A stretch of DNA of 13,538 bases from Oribacterium sp. UBA4274 (GTDB lineage: Bacteria > Bacillota > Clostridia > Lachnospirales > Lachnospiraceae), in contig DGVW01000099.1 in assembly GCA_002396005.1 (NCBI GenBank), positions 14,519 through 28,056 on the forward strand. The letters are read 5' to 3'. Below, piece by piece: positions 13,439 through 13,538 of the stretch. The position numbers and the translations under genes were made by a program. How positions within the stretch are numbered: the stretch's first letter is position 1; each line of letters opens with the position of its first letter. The notes beneath the pieces were generated by a model. That model had not been told where the DNA came from. It saw only the letters and a list, made by a program, of their open reading frames with translations, and ran no database searches.

Positions 13439-13538
13439 ATGATATTAAATATTGCAAACTTAAATAAAACTTATGTAGGTAAACAAGTCCTTAAGGGAGT
13501 CACATTCCATATAGAGGATAAAGAAAAAGCGGCGATTG
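13439..13538 (+). CDS. ABC-F family ATPase, N-terminal fragment
   Basis: The window ends inside this gene. The 33 visible codons begin MILNIANLNKTYVGKQVLKG and continue VTFHIEDKEKAAI, the typical first strand and hairpin of an ABC-F ATPase just before its first Walker A motif, which would lie beyond the window. ABC-F proteins have two ATPase domains and no membrane segment. They act on the ribosome, and some confer antibiotic resistance, but the housekeeping (Uup/EttA-like) and resistance types cannot be told apart from this stretch. SD support is weak: only AAGG two bases before the ATG. A TATATT at 13424-13429 with TTGTGC 17 nt upstream would start transcription only a few bases before the ATG, so either the transcript is nearly leaderless or the true promoter is farther upstream. 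Confidence 0.75.
   Translation, partial: MILNIANLNKTYVGKQVLKGVTFHIEDKEKAAI

Noticed and set aside
1..13538. CRISPR array, insertion sequence, prophage or defence system
   Set aside because: I saw no regularly spaced direct repeats, transposase, integrase, att-like flanking repeats or defence-gene motifs on either strand.

Overview
The window looks like a chromosomal segment of a gut-type Clostridia bacterium, most likely Lachnospiraceae. This rests on a SCIFF ranthipeptide gene with its radical-SAM maturase (a Clostridia hallmark), moderate-to-low GC, Firmicutes-style Shine-Dalgarno sequences (AGGAGG variants) and gene families common in that group. It is an inference, because there is no 16S or other phylogenetic marker. 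The segment is gene-dense with no gene-free stretch above 300 bases, and no tRNA, rRNA, CRISPR array, insertion sequence or integrase was seen.

Layout. (1) 1-3362, + strand: the last 19 codons of the SCIFF precursor peptide, a strong terminator, the SCIFF maturase, and a fold-type-I PLP decarboxylase (Orn/Lys/Arg family) that overlaps the maturase by 17 nt. (2) 3363-4890: a 215-nt gap holding a weak hairpin and a four-codon mini-ORF behind a consensus SD, then a lone GltD-like iron-sulfur flavoprotein with its own promoter and terminator. (3) 4892-9731: a catabolic locus made of an AraC-family regulator (- strand) divergent from a PTS EIIBC permease and a GH2 beta-glucuronidase. A 219-nt intergenic region carries recognisable promoters in both directions and a series of ATTGC half-sites, and a strong terminator closes the unit. 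(4) 9732-10374: a 75-aa two-helix membrane protein of unknown function with a good promoter and an upstream cre-like site, then a 13-bp hairpin that terminates the opposite strand. (5) 10375-13538: a uridine-kinase-like P-loop protein (- strand) divergent from the transcription accessory protein Tex, then the first 33 codons of an ABC-F ATPase running off the window.

How they work together. The clearest functional unit is region 3. The regulator presumably senses a glucuronide or other glycoside and switches on EIIBC and the beta-glucuronidase, which lacks a signal peptide and so acts in the cytoplasm on imported substrate. EIIBC has no EIIA domain, so it must borrow one. A glucuronide also has no free 6-hydroxyl for the usual PTS phosphorylation, so what the permease carries is an open question. 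The SCIFF pair makes a thioether-crosslinked peptide of unknown physiological role, and the overlapping decarboxylase suggests co-expression. The remaining genes look like unrelated housekeeping or orphan units. I found no convincing new multi-gene system. The most informative oddities are the PTS/beta-glucuronidase pairing with its divergent control region, the maturase-decarboxylase overlap, and several candidate operators.
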